In this document: positions 1 to 8,977 of the stretch, piece by piece
How the letters are laid out: every line of letters begins with the position of its first letter
Position numbering within the stretch: the stretch's first letter is position 1
Source: CALUVN01 sp944323595
Lineage (GTDB): Bacteria; Cyanobacteriota; Vampirovibrionia; Gastranaerophilales; Gastranaerophilaceae
Length of the DNA: 64,000 nucleotides
Direction: 5' to 3'
NCBI GenBank assembly: GCA_963931255.1
Contig: OZ006972.1
Location: forward strand, 310,001-374,000
Position numbers and translations under genes: made by a program
Notes under the pieces: model-generated
Told to the model about the DNA's origin: nothing
Database searches by the model: none
What the model saw: the letters and a program-made list of their open reading frames with translations, nothing else

Positions 1-1
1 T

Positions 2-124
2 GAGCATAAGGAGGATATTTTAAAGTTATTGTCTTTAAAAGTGCCTAAAACATTGATTGCAAAGCAGTACGGATGTTCAATAGGAAATTTTTATAATTTT
101 ATTAAAAAATTAGAAGTACAATAA
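2..124 (+). CDS. C-terminal end of a helix-turn-helix protein (partial)
   Basis: The window opens inside a reading frame that runs to a TAA at 122-124. The visible 40 residues end in a segment (PKTLIAKQYGCSIGNFYNFI) that reads like the helix-turn-helix tail of a resolvase or small transposon regulator: a hydrophobic first helix, a G-C-S turn and a recognition helix. The start lies outside the window, so the family cannot be fixed. Its place next to the accessory region fits a mobile-element protein, but that is inference. Confidence 0.4.
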   Translation, partial: EHKEDILKLLSLKVPKTLIAKQYGCSIGNFYNFIKKLEVQ

Positions 125-254
125 AGTCCTCAAAAACACTGTTGTAGTGCCTTTTTATGCCGATTTTACAGTTATATTATTGATTGTTTTTATAAATTTA
201 TAATATTTAAAAAATTATTTGCTTCTTAATGTTATAAAAGGTTAAAACTTAAAC

Positions 255-283
255 AAACAGCAGTAATAAAATTACTGCTGTTT
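255..283. terminator. Strong hairpin between convergent genes
   Basis: A perfect 13-bp inverted repeat (AAACAGCAGTAAT / ATTACTGCTGTTT, 3-nt loop) lies between the ends of the partial + gene and the lipoprotein gene on the - strand. A T-run follows on the + side at 292-299. It can serve as a shared bidirectional terminator. Confidence 0.75.
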
Positions 284-302
284 CAATATGATTTTTTTTA
301 TT

Positions 303-1295
303 CTACTGATTAGGTAAAGCCGAATACTTTTCATACTTTTCGTATAATTTTTGATATTCCCGATTTGTCTTAAATTTATTATTTTTTAATATAGTGTAGG
401 CTTTATTTAATATTTTATATGTATCAGTATTAGTATCTAAATTTTTCAATAACTGTTCAAATTCTAACTGTTTTGTACTATCCATAGGTGTAGTTTCATT
501 AAACTCCCATTGTAATGGATTTAAATAATATTTTATATATAAGTTTAAATCTTCACTTATTTTATCTTTCAAGTAAAAATCTGGGTATTTTTCAAGAAAA
601 TCGCTCCAATCTTTAATCCATATCCCAAGCTCATACATGTTTACATTTGAATAATCTCCAGGACCGTACATTGAAAAAGTTACGTCAGACAAATATTGTG
701 ATTCTCGTGCTCTTATTGATAAATAATCCTGCCAATTTTTACTTAGATATTTTGAAAACATCATTGCTTGATAATAAATATCAAAATCTGGAAGGTACAC
801 ACCCTCTCCGGCATATTTCATATTTATGAGACTATGAGTAAAATCATTATATGCTAGATATAATTGAGTATTATCATACGCAAAATTTAAACCGTTTGCA
901 GTAAAAGATGTATGTTCTGGTCTTGGATAATCATACATTGCATTTATTGAAAGGTTTGACTTTAGCAATTCAGTATAATAGTACATATTGTTAATATAAA
1001 GAGCATACAAACTGTCTTTTTCTTCTTGCTTGTGATTGTCGGTAAGATACTCTTCCATTTCTGTAGTTGCTTTATCCATAGATGCAAGAATAGTTTTAGC
1101 CGTTATTTTAGTTGTCGGACTTATTTTGTTGAGTTTTGTGATACTTTTATACTGTATATCAGGTATTTGTTGCTGAATCGTTGTTTTTACGTTTGTACTA
1201 TCATTTTGCATTGTATTTGCAGTACAACCAGTTACTCCAAATATCAGTGATAACAAAAAACTACTGACTATGACTTTTTTGAAAATATTTTTCAT
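303..1295 (-). CDS. Predicted lipoprotein of unknown function
   Basis: 330 aa. The N-terminus has a charged start (KNIFKK), a hydrophobic stretch and a lipobox-like GVTGC at about residues 20-24, so the mature protein is probably lipid-anchored through Cys24. The rest is rich in Tyr, Asn and Asp, predicted mostly helical, with no motif I recognise. The start is supported by a GGAG ribosome-binding site about 5 nt before the ATG. It is a single-gene unit with its own terminator hairpin downstream. Function unknown; a surface or periplasmic role follows only from the signal. Confidence 0.7.
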   Translation of the reverse strand: MKNIFKKVIVSSFLLSLIFGVTGCTANTMQNDSTNVKTTIQQQIPDIQYKSITKLNKISPTTKITAKTILASMDKATTEMEEYLTDNHKQEEKDSLYALYINNMYYYTELLKSNLSINAMYDYPRPEHTSFTANGLNFAYDNTQLYLAYNDFTHSLINMKYAGEGVYLPDFDIYYQAMMFSKYLSKNWQDYLSIRARESQYLSDVTFSMYGPGDYSNVNMYELGIWIKDWSDFLEKYPDFYLKDKISEDLNLYIKYYLNPLQWEFNETTPMDSTKQLEFEQLLKNLDTNTDTYKILNKAYTILKNNKFKTNREYQKLYEKYEKYSALPNQ

Positions 1296-1340
1296 GTATC
1301 TCCTTTCATATTAGTTTATATATTTGAAAATTTTTATTCC

Positions 1341-1607
1341 CTAAGGTGTAGCCCCTTGTTGTAGTACAAATAACATGAGAATGTCTCCAATGACAGGTAA
1401 TAAAGCTAGTACAATAAGGATAGTTACCACGACAACTATTGTTTTCCAAACAATACTCAGACAGCCACAACTATTTACTTGAGTCTGAGACTGGTTATTG
1501 TGATATTGATATGTCTGGTCTAACCATTCTCCGCAATGCTTACATTTAAGTGCATTTATATTAATTCTTTCGCCACAAAAGGGGCACTGTTTATCATTTC
1601 TATTCAT
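1341..1607 (-). CDS. Small zinc-ribbon membrane protein
   Basis: 88 aa. An N-terminal zinc ribbon (CPFCGERININALKCKHCGE, two CxxC knuckles) is followed by a polar linker and one or two membrane segments at about residues 50-82. The longest ORF starts at a GTG at 1628, inside the upstream gene. The ATG at 1607 is preferred because AGCAAGG lies 7 nt before it, and I used that. It is translationally close to the larger zinc-ribbon gene just upstream and shares its ribbon sequence, so the two are probably related and co-expressed. Exact role unknown. Confidence 0.7.
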   Translation of the reverse strand: MNRNDKQCPFCGERININALKCKHCGEWLDQTYQYHNNQSQTQVNSCGCLSIVWKTIVVVVTILIVLALLPVIGDILMLFVLQQGATP

Positions 1608-1621
1608 ATAAATCCTTGCTA

Positions 1622-2242
1622 TTACCACTGTTTTCCAAGTACTTTTAATCTGTAATAATCAAATGGAGCAAACATAGCAAAAATTATACTGAGTGTGTAT
1701 GTTGTAGCACCTAATGACGGAATTAATGCAAGTAGAATCATATTAAGGATTAAGATAACGATTGAATAAACCAATGCTTTTAACCACATGCCTTTAAATA
1801 AATAATAAAATAGACCGAATAAAAACGCTGCGATAAATGTACCCCAATCAAAAACTATTGCATTATAAATTCCAGATATTTCTTTACGAGGCATTTTGTT
1901 ATATTCGTCTGTAGGTTTATACCAATAGCCATCTATGTAATACTTATCAATTAGTATGAAGCGTTTTTTCCATGATTCATCAATATTTAATCTATCAATT
2001 TTATCGTTGTTCGTCCTATCTGAACTAATTTCTTTGTTTAAAAATTCTCCACAGTGTTTGCATTTAACTGCTTTGTATGCAATTTCTTCACCGCAGAAAG
2101 GACAGATTTTAGTTTCAGGCTCTGTTGTTTGCTCTTGCTGATTTTTCTTTAAGAACTCTCCGCAATGCTTACACTTAATAGCATTGATGTTGATTTCTTC
2201 TCCACAAAAAGGGCAAGTCTTTGTCTGAATTTCTTCTGTCAT
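1622..2242 (-). CDS. Double zinc-ribbon, DUF2628-like membrane protein
   Basis: 206 aa. Two tandem zinc ribbons (CPFCGEEI...CKHCGEFL at about residues 10-33 and 46-69) precede a C-terminal membrane domain with 2-3 helices (about 125-195) starting W-G-T-F-I-A-A-F-L-F-G, the pattern of DUF2628 proteins. Ribbon-plus-DUF2628 proteins are common and uncharacterised; the ribbons probably bind zinc and sit in the cytoplasm. First gene of a two-gene operon, reading away from the XRE regulator at 2412, with which it shares a roughly 170-bp divergent promoter region. Confidence 0.75.
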   Translation of the reverse strand: MTEEIQTKTCPFCGEEININAIKCKHCGEFLKKNQQEQTTEPETKICPFCGEEIAYKAVKCKHCGEFLNKEISSDRTNNDKIDRLNIDESWKKRFILIDKYYIDGYWYKPTDEYNKMPRKEISGIYNAIVFDWGTFIAAFLFGLFYYLFKGMWLKALVYSIVILILNMILLALIPSLGATTYTLSIIFAMFAPFDYYRLKVLGKQW

Positions 2243-2411
2243 TTACACACTTCCTTTCCTGATTTCGTCGAACACATTTCAACTCTTACATGAATAGTAA
2301 CATAAAAATACGAAAAGTATCCTATTGTATACGAATATTAAACAAACAACTATCCTGATTTACGGTTTAATAAATCCACTTACTTAAATAGAATTAGTAA
2401 GAGGGTTAGAC

Positions 2412-2759
2412 ATGGTTAGAAACAGTTTCGGTCAGAAATTAAAACAGATAAGGAAAGCTAAGAATTTAACACAGGCTCAATTAGCAGAACTTGCCGGAGC
2501 AAATGAGAAACATATATCTAAAATTGAGACAGGTGTATACTTCCCTACATATGCAACATTAACCAAGATATTAAAGGCACTTAACCTCAGCATTGAAGAT
2601 GTCGGACTTAACCTTGAACATATACCAGCGAACGACAGCCCTTATTATACAAAGGCATTACAAATACTTAACGGTGCAAAGTCTGAACAAGAATTAGAAT
2701 ATTACTATGGTCAGCTCAAACAAGCTCAAAAGGGGATAGATATTCTTAGAGGGGAATAA
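2412..2759 (+). CDS. XRE-family transcriptional regulator
   Basis: 115 aa. Residues 6-62 form a canonical HTH_3 domain (FGQKLKQIRKAKNLTQAQLA, then KHISKIETG for the recognition helix). The remaining about 50 residues are helical and may dimerise. AAGAGGG stands 8 nt before the ATG. It is divergent from the zinc-ribbon pair and near the restriction-modification operon, so it could control either; a C-protein-like role for the methylase system is possible but C proteins are normally adjacent and shorter. No toxin partner is next to it. Confidence 0.85.
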   Translation: MVRNSFGQKLKQIRKAKNLTQAQLAELAGANEKHISKIETGVYFPTYATLTKILKALNLSIEDVGLNLEHIPANDSPYYTKALQILNGAKSEQELEYYYGQLKQAQKGIDILRGE

Positions 2760-2837
2760 AGTTTAAAAATTTTCTCGTTATTTTGATAAAAAATTTAGAG
2801 AAATTATCATAGAATAATACTAAAAGCCTTGTTATTA

Positions 2838-2857
2838 CTAATAAAATAATTTATTAG
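2838..2857. terminator. Weak hairpin between convergent genes
   Basis: CTAATAAA / TTTATTAG with a 4-nt loop, followed on the + side by a T-rich run at about 2871-2879. All A-T pairs except one, so it is weak; its position between the XRE gene and the Bro-N gene favours a terminator. Confidence 0.35.
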
Positions 2858-2899
2858 GAGTAGTATGTAATTATTTTTTACATACAATAGATATTAATT

Positions 2900-3748
2900 C
2901 TAATCCTTCTTTTTTATTTGTCTAGTTTTTCGATGAATGGGTAAAAAGTTTTCATCTGTTATAACCGGCTTGCCTGTTTCAATTTCAAGTCTTTTACGTG
3001 CCTCTTTTGCAACACTTCCGCCTTGTTTAGCTACAGATTTATTCTCATCTAAAGTTTTAGGATTTCTTTGCTTCGAGATTTCTGTTGTTGATACTTCTGC
3101 AAGCATATTTAAAACAAGTTCCATATTTGACATGTTATCTCTAAGACTTTCCTTCTTTAAACCTTTAAAATCTTTATATTCACGAGTTTTCATGCCGGAC
3201 CATTCCTGTGTGAGTATATCTGTAAGAACAGCATATTCGGAGTTTTTGACACCGCTTCTCTGCCATTCATCTGTTAGTGCTTTTCTGATTTCAATAGATT
3301 TTAAACGCTGATTTACCCATTCAGGAGAATAACCTTTAGCTAAATAATATTGCAATGCCCTGTTAATAGCAATTTCAGGGTCTTGCATTTCATCAAGCCT
3401 TTCACTTCCGACTTTTGCAAGCCACAATTTAAAAGGCTCGGCTTTCGGACTTGGAATAGACTGAACAAGTCGTAATATTCCTTCTGTATCAAGAACGTCA
3501 GTTTTATAATACTTTCCATCAGAAGATTTCATTTTCAGTTGGTTACAACTTGTAACCAACTGACTACCTTCCTTGCGTAGTCTGTTTTTAAGTACCTTCC
3601 AATAATTGTTAGGATTTGTACTGCCTGATAATATACCTACAATATCAACTACTGAAAAATACCAAGTTTCTTTTTCTTTGTCCCAGCTCGTTCTGACCTT
3701 ATAATCTTCAAACAGTTTTATTGAAGTCTTTTTATCTTCCTCATCCAT
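2900..3748 (-). CDS. Bro-N domain protein of the restriction-modification locus
   Basis: 282 aa. The first about 110 residues match the BRO-N/antirepressor fold (TWYFSVVDIVGILSGSTNPNN, WKVLKNRLRKEG, then VLDTEGILRLVQSIPSPKAE). The C-terminal half (RALQYYLAKGYSPEWVNQR, later SKQRNPKTLDENKSVAKQGG) is the tail usually found in chromosomal, non-phage Bro-N proteins and resembles the DinD group. BRO-N domains bind DNA; the cellular role of this subfamily is not established. Third in line after the nuclease-methylase and specificity genes, 73 bp downstream of the latter, so probably co-transcribed with them. Confidence 0.7.
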   Translation of the reverse strand: MDEEDKKTSIKLFEDYKVRTSWDKEKETWYFSVVDIVGILSGSTNPNNYWKVLKNRLRKEGSQLVTSCNQLKMKSSDGKYYKTDVLDTEGILRLVQSIPSPKAEPFKLWLAKVGSERLDEMQDPEIAINRALQYYLAKGYSPEWVNQRLKSIEIRKALTDEWQRSGVKNSEYAVLTDILTQEWSGMKTREYKDFKGLKKESLRDNMSNMELVLNMLAEVSTTEISKQRNPKTLDENKSVAKQGGSVAKEARKRLEIETGKPVITDENFLPIHRKTRQIKKKD

Positions 3749-3821
3749 ATTAATTCCTTTTAAGTAATTATATCATGAAAAAACTAACTAACTGTATTAT
3801 AACAATAAAGCCAACCTCATA

Positions 3822-4982
3822 TTAAATCCTGTCACTATAAGGTAAAGAGTTTATGTAATCTTCCATGAACTGCCAATCAGGAATATACCCCTTTTCAGAA
3901 TACGTATAATTATCATCTATAATTGGATTTCCGTTGTTGTCTCGTTGGATAGGAAGTTTTAAAATTAAATTCGGTAGTGTTTTATTAGCTTGTCTTCCAT
4001 ATGAGTATCTGTATTGATTTGAAAACAAAACTGTACTTATAAACATTTTAACTTTAATGCTGATATCTTCTTTTGATATTAATAAATAAAGGTCTCTACC
4101 GCTGTAAAACGGTCTTTTTTGTACGAATGTTGATAGTACACTGCCACCGCCAGCAACAGTTATGGTTTCTGCGGGTTGAGGTTCTTTCCCTTCAATCTTC
4201 TTTACATATGCAGATATGCCATTATTGTCTGCTGTTCTTGCAACAAAAGCAATCCCTTCTGGGTCATCAGAAGTTGTTTCTATGCATGTATTTAATTCCA
4301 AATTGATACCATAGATAACTTCAAACAGACTAGAAACAGTAAATTCTTCCCATTTATCTATTTCTAAATTAATTGCCTTACCTGATTTAACTTTGGTTGT
4401 AATAGGTTTGTGGTGTAATGACTTGATATAATCTTCCATAAACTGCCAGTCCGGTACATACCCTTCATCAGAATAGGTTTTATTTTCATCAATAAATGGA
4501 GTATTGCCAGAATTGTATTTGATAGGTAATTTTATGATAGATTTCCCAAATTTTTTTACATCGTGAGGTTTCCTGCCATAACTCCATCTATATTTCTCCA
4601 TCATTATAACCGCACATAAGAACAATCCAATATATTCATTCATTACTTTTTGTCTTAGACATAATTGAGTAATATCGTGACTACATGTAAATTGTTTTTT
4701 CTGATAAAAAGCATTGCATACAGAACCATTAACCGTTACTGCTATACAATTACCACTGAATAGCTTGTTTTTAATTGAGTTATCAGGTTCTCCAACCTTA
4801 TCCCAACTGATAATATCATTAAGTGAATAATATTCAGTAACACCATTGTTATTTTCTGTCGAAGCTAAAAAAGGGATAGTGCCAATTTCAGAATGTTCAG
4901 GCTTTTTATTATAAAAGCCACCCCGTAAAGAGAATATTTTATTTAATGTGAATTCTTTCCAATCTTGTACATTTAATTCCAT
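3822..4982 (-). CDS. Restriction-modification specificity subunit (BcgI B-like)
   Basis: 386 aa, built from two similar halves. Each half begins with a W-x-EFT-x-F motif (DWKEFTLNKIF; KWEEFTVSSLFEVIYG) and ends with the same tail (GYVPDWQFMEDYIKSL near 185; GYIPDWQFMEDYINSL near 378). Each half is one target-recognition domain, so the enzyme should read a bipartite target. The start lies 2 nt after the stop of the nuclease-methylase gene, typical of subunits made together. The size fits the B subunit of BcgI-like type IIB enzymes better than most HsdS proteins. Confidence 0.8.
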   Translation of the reverse strand: MELNVQDWKEFTLNKIFSLRGGFYNKKPEHSEIGTIPFLASTENNNGVTEYYSLNDIISWDKVGEPDNSIKNKLFSGNCIAVTVNGSVCNAFYQKKQFTCSHDITQLCLRQKVMNEYIGLFLCAVIMMEKYRWSYGRKPHDVKKFGKSIIKLPIKYNSGNTPFIDENKTYSDEGYVPDWQFMEDYIKSLHHKPITTKVKSGKAINLEIDKWEEFTVSSLFEVIYGINLELNTCIETTSDDPEGIAFVARTADNNGISAYVKKIEGKEPQPAETITVAGGGSVLSTFVQKRPFYSGRDLYLLISKEDISIKVKMFISTVLFSNQYRYSYGRQANKTLPNLILKLPIQRDNNGNPIIDDNYTYSEKGYIPDWQFMEDYINSLPYSDRI

Positions 4983-4984
4983 CG

Positions 4985-6937
4985 TTACCCTCTGTTATCA
5001 TCTTCATAGACATTGCCTTCTTTTACAAGGTAGGATAAGTAGTTATTAAGTGTACGTTGAAAATCATCTGCTGTTAATTTTGTATAATCTGTTTTCATAT
5101 ACGCTTCACATAACCATTCATCATCAGCAGTAACTCTTTCTACAGCCGATTTCCCATCGACTACGGCTTTGTCTTCATATAACTTTAGCCATTCTTTTTC
5201 GATTTCCCGCCACTTAGAAACTGTAAAGTTACCTTTTTCGTCTTTAATAAACTGTTCAACACGTCCTAAATTTTTCTTCTTAACAAATCCATCATCCTTA
5301 CAGTAACCAAAAAATGTACTTCTTGTTGTACCGTCAGGCTTTATATGAGGTTGTCCTAGAGTAAATAGCATACAGCAAGCACAAACAGAAGAGCCGGGAT
5401 AGAATATTTCAGCAGGTAGAGAAAATACAGCTTCCAGAGTGTTATCTTTAAGCAACGCTTCTTTTTCTTTAGTAATAAGACTGCCTGTTCCTATAGCACA
5501 AGCAAGAGGTAATAACACGGCTAACTTCACGAGTTTCGGTTGTTCATCGTTTTTAATTCGTTCTTTATTGAGTTCTTTAATAACATCGGAAAAGTAATGA
5601 ACAAAGACTAGTCCTTTTGTCGGGTCTTCTTTACCATCTTTCGCTTTACCCCAATCATTTTTATAGAAATTCGGTATGCTTCTAGGTTTTGCGTTATAAG
5701 GCGGATTCATTAAGATGATATTCGGGTCCGCTTCTTTTATAAACTGTTTATAGTCAAAGCAACTACCGAGTTTGATATTAGAATTACCGTCACCATGAAT
5801 CAGCATATTAGTAACCGACAAACCAAACGCTTTTTCTTCAACTTCAATACCGTAAATATTATTCTTCTTAACTTTTTGTTGAAGCTCTCTTGCTTCCTCT
5901 TCTGTTCTTCCTTTTCTGCAATCTGCCAACTCTTTAACCATAGCTTGCACTAAAAATGAAGCACTGCCACATGTCCCGTCTAATACCACTTTTGAACAAT
6001 CAACTTCCGTTAATCTACACATAAATTCTGTGATATGGTCTGGTGTAAAGGCTTGGTTCTTATCAGCTTTACCGGTGTACTTATTGAAAGCAATAAAGAA
6101 CAAGTTTAAAATATCCTGTCCCTCTGAACTGTTAGTATCTATATATTTATAGATATCCATAAGGATAGTATCTATAATTTCAATCCAATCTTCTTGTTTA
6201 AGAGCTTTTACTTTCTGATTCTCTAATACATTCTTTTGCAGTAATTCAATCTTTTTGCTTTTGTTATCGGAGCCATCAAGTAATTCTGTTAGTGTACCTT
6301 TTATGCCAGCGATAATTTGGGTTGCAGACATTAATTTTAAAGCTTTATTAACTTGTTGTTTTGCTTCTTCATTAATTTCTGTTATTTCTAGTTTCTTGAG
6401 TAAATCTTTAATATGAAGTAGTACTGTACCGACAAACTGACTTCTAAGAACTTCTGCAATATCTTTCTTGTGTAATAATTCATTTAAGGCATAGGTATTC
6501 TTTAAAACCCGTTCTCTATCATTCTGTCTATTCAGGAAGAACAATGATTTATAATATTCCATTGTTCCTAAAACCGTTTCTTCTTTAAGAAAATTATCGG
6601 CATCAATAAATGATTTCCATACTTTTATCTTGTCATTTTTAGTATTTGCAAGAATACAGATAACCTTCTTCCCTGGATGCAATGCTCTTTCTTCTTCAAG
6701 GTACTCTGCCAGTTGTTCAACATCAGAATCAACAAAGTTCTGTTTCGTTTCAATCAATATGACCAAGTCTTCATCTTCAAATCTTATATCTAATTTAAAG
6801 TGGTTAAAGCAATGTCCAAGAGCTTTTTCCAACTTTGCTTTAGAACCAGCTTCAACTACATAACTATATTCTCCACCCTCTATATTGGTCGTAAGATATT
6901 TACTACCAATTCTCTCTATCATATCGTGTCTATTCAC
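4985..6937 (-). CDS. Fused endonuclease / N6-adenine methyltransferase (BcgI A-like)
   Basis: 650 aa from a GTG start. An N-terminal PD-(D/E)xK nuclease is visible: Asp50 in LDIRFEDED and the E-T-K triad at 63-65. A helical middle precedes an N6-adenine methylase with AdoMet motif I (DGTCGSASF, about 318) and catalytic NPPY (about 409). One polypeptide that cuts and methylates, paired with a two-domain specificity subunit, is the type IIB (BcgI) or IIG arrangement. The longest ORF starts at a TTG at 6970, but AGGAGAG stands 7 nt before the GTG at 6937, which decides the start. Protects or cleaves DNA in the cytoplasm. Confidence 0.85.
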   Translation of the reverse strand: MNRHDMIERIGSKYLTTNIEGGEYSYVVEAGSKAKLEKALGHCFNHFKLDIRFEDEDLVILIETKQNFVDSDVEQLAEYLEEERALHPGKKVICILANTKNDKIKVWKSFIDADNFLKEETVLGTMEYYKSLFFLNRQNDRERVLKNTYALNELLHKKDIAEVLRSQFVGTVLLHIKDLLKKLEITEINEEAKQQVNKALKLMSATQIIAGIKGTLTELLDGSDNKSKKIELLQKNVLENQKVKALKQEDWIEIIDTILMDIYKYIDTNSSEGQDILNLFFIAFNKYTGKADKNQAFTPDHITEFMCRLTEVDCSKVVLDGTCGSASFLVQAMVKELADCRKGRTEEEARELQQKVKKNNIYGIEVEEKAFGLSVTNMLIHGDGNSNIKLGSCFDYKQFIKEADPNIILMNPPYNAKPRSIPNFYKNDWGKAKDGKEDPTKGLVFVHYFSDVIKELNKERIKNDEQPKLVKLAVLLPLACAIGTGSLITKEKEALLKDNTLEAVFSLPAEIFYPGSSVCACCMLFTLGQPHIKPDGTTRSTFFGYCKDDGFVKKKNLGRVEQFIKDEKGNFTVSKWREIEKEWLKLYEDKAVVDGKSAVERVTADDEWLCEAYMKTDYTKLTADDFQRTLNNYLSYLVKEGNVYEDDNRG

Positions 6938-7297
6938 AATAATACTCTCCTGCAATGTAAATTGTAGCAAGGGGAATGGTTATGGTCTATACTTTATAAT
7001 AAGGACTTATATTAATTAATTCATACATTTATATTAAATACTTACATGTTATTCAGCATGCTGTTGTTTCCTTTAATAGCATGTCAAGTTTTTAGTCTCA
7101 CATTATATACGAAATCATAATTATTGCAAAACCTTTTAAAGGTGTTATTAGAGCAATAAAATTTTAAGGTTATTCTCGGGTAAAATTTCATATTCACGTA
7201 ATGGTTCATAAGGTGTAAAGCATTGATATTAAAGAAAGACAAGCTGATTAAAGGTAAGGGTATAATAATTCTTCTTTATACAATGGATATTAGGGAA
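6938..7297. other. Gene-free stretch upstream of the RM operon
   Basis: About 360 bp, very AT-rich. It must hold the promoter of the RM operon on the - strand and the end of the 7298 gene transcript. I see a short palindrome near 7131-7144 (ACCTTTTAAAGGT) but no strong terminator, no ORF with a ribosome-binding site and no RNA gene. Confidence 0.4.
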
Positions 7298-8011
7298 TTA
7301 TTTACTAACTTTATAAGTATTGATAATCCTTTCATACTCTTTAATGAAAGAATTATTTTTAACAAGAAGATTGTAAATCACTACGTACTTGATATGTGAA
7401 TCATGTTTTTCCTCTATATTGGGTACTGTCTCAGTATTTTCTAAACGCTTTATATCTTCATTAAACAAGTTCAGTTTTTGCGTGTTATCCAAAGATACAC
7501 GTATTTCTTCTATGAGCATATTATCAATTATAAAGGTCTCTAATAATTCAATTAATGAGGTCTTTTCTCCTAAATCTATCTTCGCAATGAAATTTTCAGC
7601 TTGATAAAGTAACAAAATCCAGACTCTAAAGAAATCTATATAAGCAGGCTGTAAGGATAAATTTATAATCGATGGTGCTGGCTTAAGAAGTTTACTTATA
7701 TCTGAATATTTGAGTGTACCATTACCGAAAATTCTATCATATGCACCTTTATATTGACTGAGATAAATGTAAAATAAGTTATTTAATCGTATAATTTCAA
7801 GTTTCTGTTTCTGTACAGTATCGTGTTCTTTCTTGAATGCAAAGATTACATCGATAAAAGCGATTGTAATAAGTATGCTAGCTAGTTCCGTAACAATGTT
7901 TGCCTTGTATTCATCATTATGAAAAAAAACTAGGATTAATATTATGGCAAGCACTAATATCGAGGCAATCCATAAAGTCGGATTATATATAAATCTTTTC
8001 AAATTATTCAT
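7298..8011 (-). CDS. Membrane-anchored helical protein next to the RM operon
   Basis: 237 aa. Two membrane helices at about residues 12-30 and 37-55, then a charged, helical cytoplasmic domain of about 170 residues with no motif I recognise. GGAGAA stands about 8 nt before the ATG. It reads in the same direction as the RM operon but is separated by 360 bp. Two-helix proteins with a helical cytosolic domain occur as orphans and as effectors in defence islands; here that is only a guess from location. Confidence 0.65.
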   Translation of the reverse strand: MNNLKRFIYNPTLWIASILVLAIILILVFFHNDEYKANIVTELASILITIAFIDVIFAFKKEHDTVQKQKLEIIRLNNLFYIYLSQYKGAYDRIFGNGTLKYSDISKLLKPAPSIINLSLQPAYIDFFRVWILLLYQAENFIAKIDLGEKTSLIELLETFIIDNMLIEEIRVSLDNTQKLNLFNEDIKRLENTETVPNIEEKHDSHIKYVVIYNLLVKNNSFIKEYERIINTYKVSK

Positions 8012-8070
8012 TGTATTTATTCTCCATATTAAGAGTTATTATCTCTAATTTTACTATAAAATAGTATTAT

Positions 8071-8163
8071 TTACGCACACTCCAGCCCCAGAGCAATCCT
8101 CATGTTGTAATATTCCTGCGTAGAGTTTTTCATTATCCTGATAAGTTCGGCGTAAACACTCAT
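8071..8163 (-). pseudogene. C-terminal remnant of an unidentified gene
   Basis: A short open frame on the - strand (open from about 8250, in-frame ATG at 8163) ends in 30 codons (MSVYAELIRIMKNSTQEYYN, then MRIALGLECA) whose composition is higher in G+C and more protein-like than the surrounding DNA. There is no proper ribosome-binding site and no upstream body of a gene. It looks like the 3' end of a gene cut off when the accessory block was inserted or deleted. Family not recognised. Confidence 0.35.
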
Positions 8164-8237
8164 GCCTGCTGTTGAACAGGTGTTTTTATCAGGTACAATT
8201 GGTTCCAATATAGTAACGTTAACGACAATTAAAAAGA

Positions 8238-8256
8238 GGATAACAATATGTTATCC
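8238..8256. terminator. Bidirectional hairpin terminator
   Basis: GGATAACA / TGTTATCC, 8 bp, 3-nt loop, with an A-run before (8231-8235) and a T-run after (8258-8263). It can stop transcription leaving the GNAT-transporter genes on the - strand. The neighbouring 8257-8422 holds no gene I can support. Confidence 0.65.
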
Positions 8257-8422
8257 CTTTTTTAATAAGCTTGAGTTGCGAGAACTTTAATTTTCCGTAT
8301 GTGGATTAAGAGAAATTGCACCCGGAGTGACAGAAGTCTGTATAGTAAAAGACATTAAACGAATCTAAAGCGTTGGTTAAAAGACAAAACTTGTCTGACG
8401 GACATTGAAACAAAGAAGTATT

Positions 8423-8956
8423 TTAAATTTTTCCGGTATCAAAAAATTCTTTAGGGTATTCAACAATAGCATTAAGATTTGTAGATTTATCTTGAAGATT
8501 AATTGCCATAAAACACTCGTCAGGTACATCAAACGGACTTTGTATACCGAATGTCTTAGCATGAACATATCCAAAGCGCGGATAATAAGATGGATGCCCT
8601 AACACTACAGAATATTCATACCCTAGAGATGACGCTATTCTATGCCCCACTTTAATAAGCATTCCGCCAATGCCCTGTCTTTGATATTTTTCAGCCACAG
8701 TTAAGGGAGCAAGCGCAAGCTGTGTCGTCTCTCCTACTTTTACTTTTGTAAAAAGTATATGTCCAATAATTTCATTTTCAAATTCGGCAACAAGAGAAAG
8801 TTCAGGAATAAAACCCTCACTTTCTCTTAATCGATTAACTAAATTATGTTCATCACCGTCAGTATGTTCTGCATGCGCAAAAGTATTTTTTATTAATTCA
8901 AAAACTTTATTTTCATCTGCACTGTTTTCCTGACGAATTTTTATACGGGTCAACAT
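8423..8956 (-). CDS. GNAT-family N-acetyltransferase (YhbS-like)
   Basis: 177 aa, single GNAT domain. The acetyl-CoA loop (QRQGIGGMLI, about residues 88-97) and the preceding beta-4 strand (LALAPLTVAEKY) are clear; the C-terminal part (LGHPSYYPRFGYVHAK) is typical of YhbS-like enzymes. Substrate unknown. The ATG at 8956 is preferred over an upstream TTG because AAGGA lies 6 nt before it. It follows the transporter gene by about 20 bp and is probably its operon partner. Confidence 0.85.
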   Translation of the reverse strand: MLTRIKIRQENSADENKVFELIKNTFAHAEHTDGDEHNLVNRLRESEGFIPELSLVAEFENEIIGHILFTKVKVGETTQLALAPLTVAEKYQRQGIGGMLIKVGHRIASSLGYEYSVVLGHPSYYPRFGYVHAKTFGIQSPFDVPDECFMAINLQDKSTNLNAIVEYPKEFFDTGKI

Positions 8957-8977
8957 CAAAAATCCTTGCTACTGAAT

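Noticed and set aside
2412..2759. Antitoxin of a toxin-antitoxin pair
   Set aside because: No small toxin-like gene is next to it; it is a plain XRE regulator.
1..8256. Prophage or integrative element
   Set aside because: No integrase, structural, conjugation or relaxase gene is visible; only a possible HTH gene end, an RM operon and orphans.
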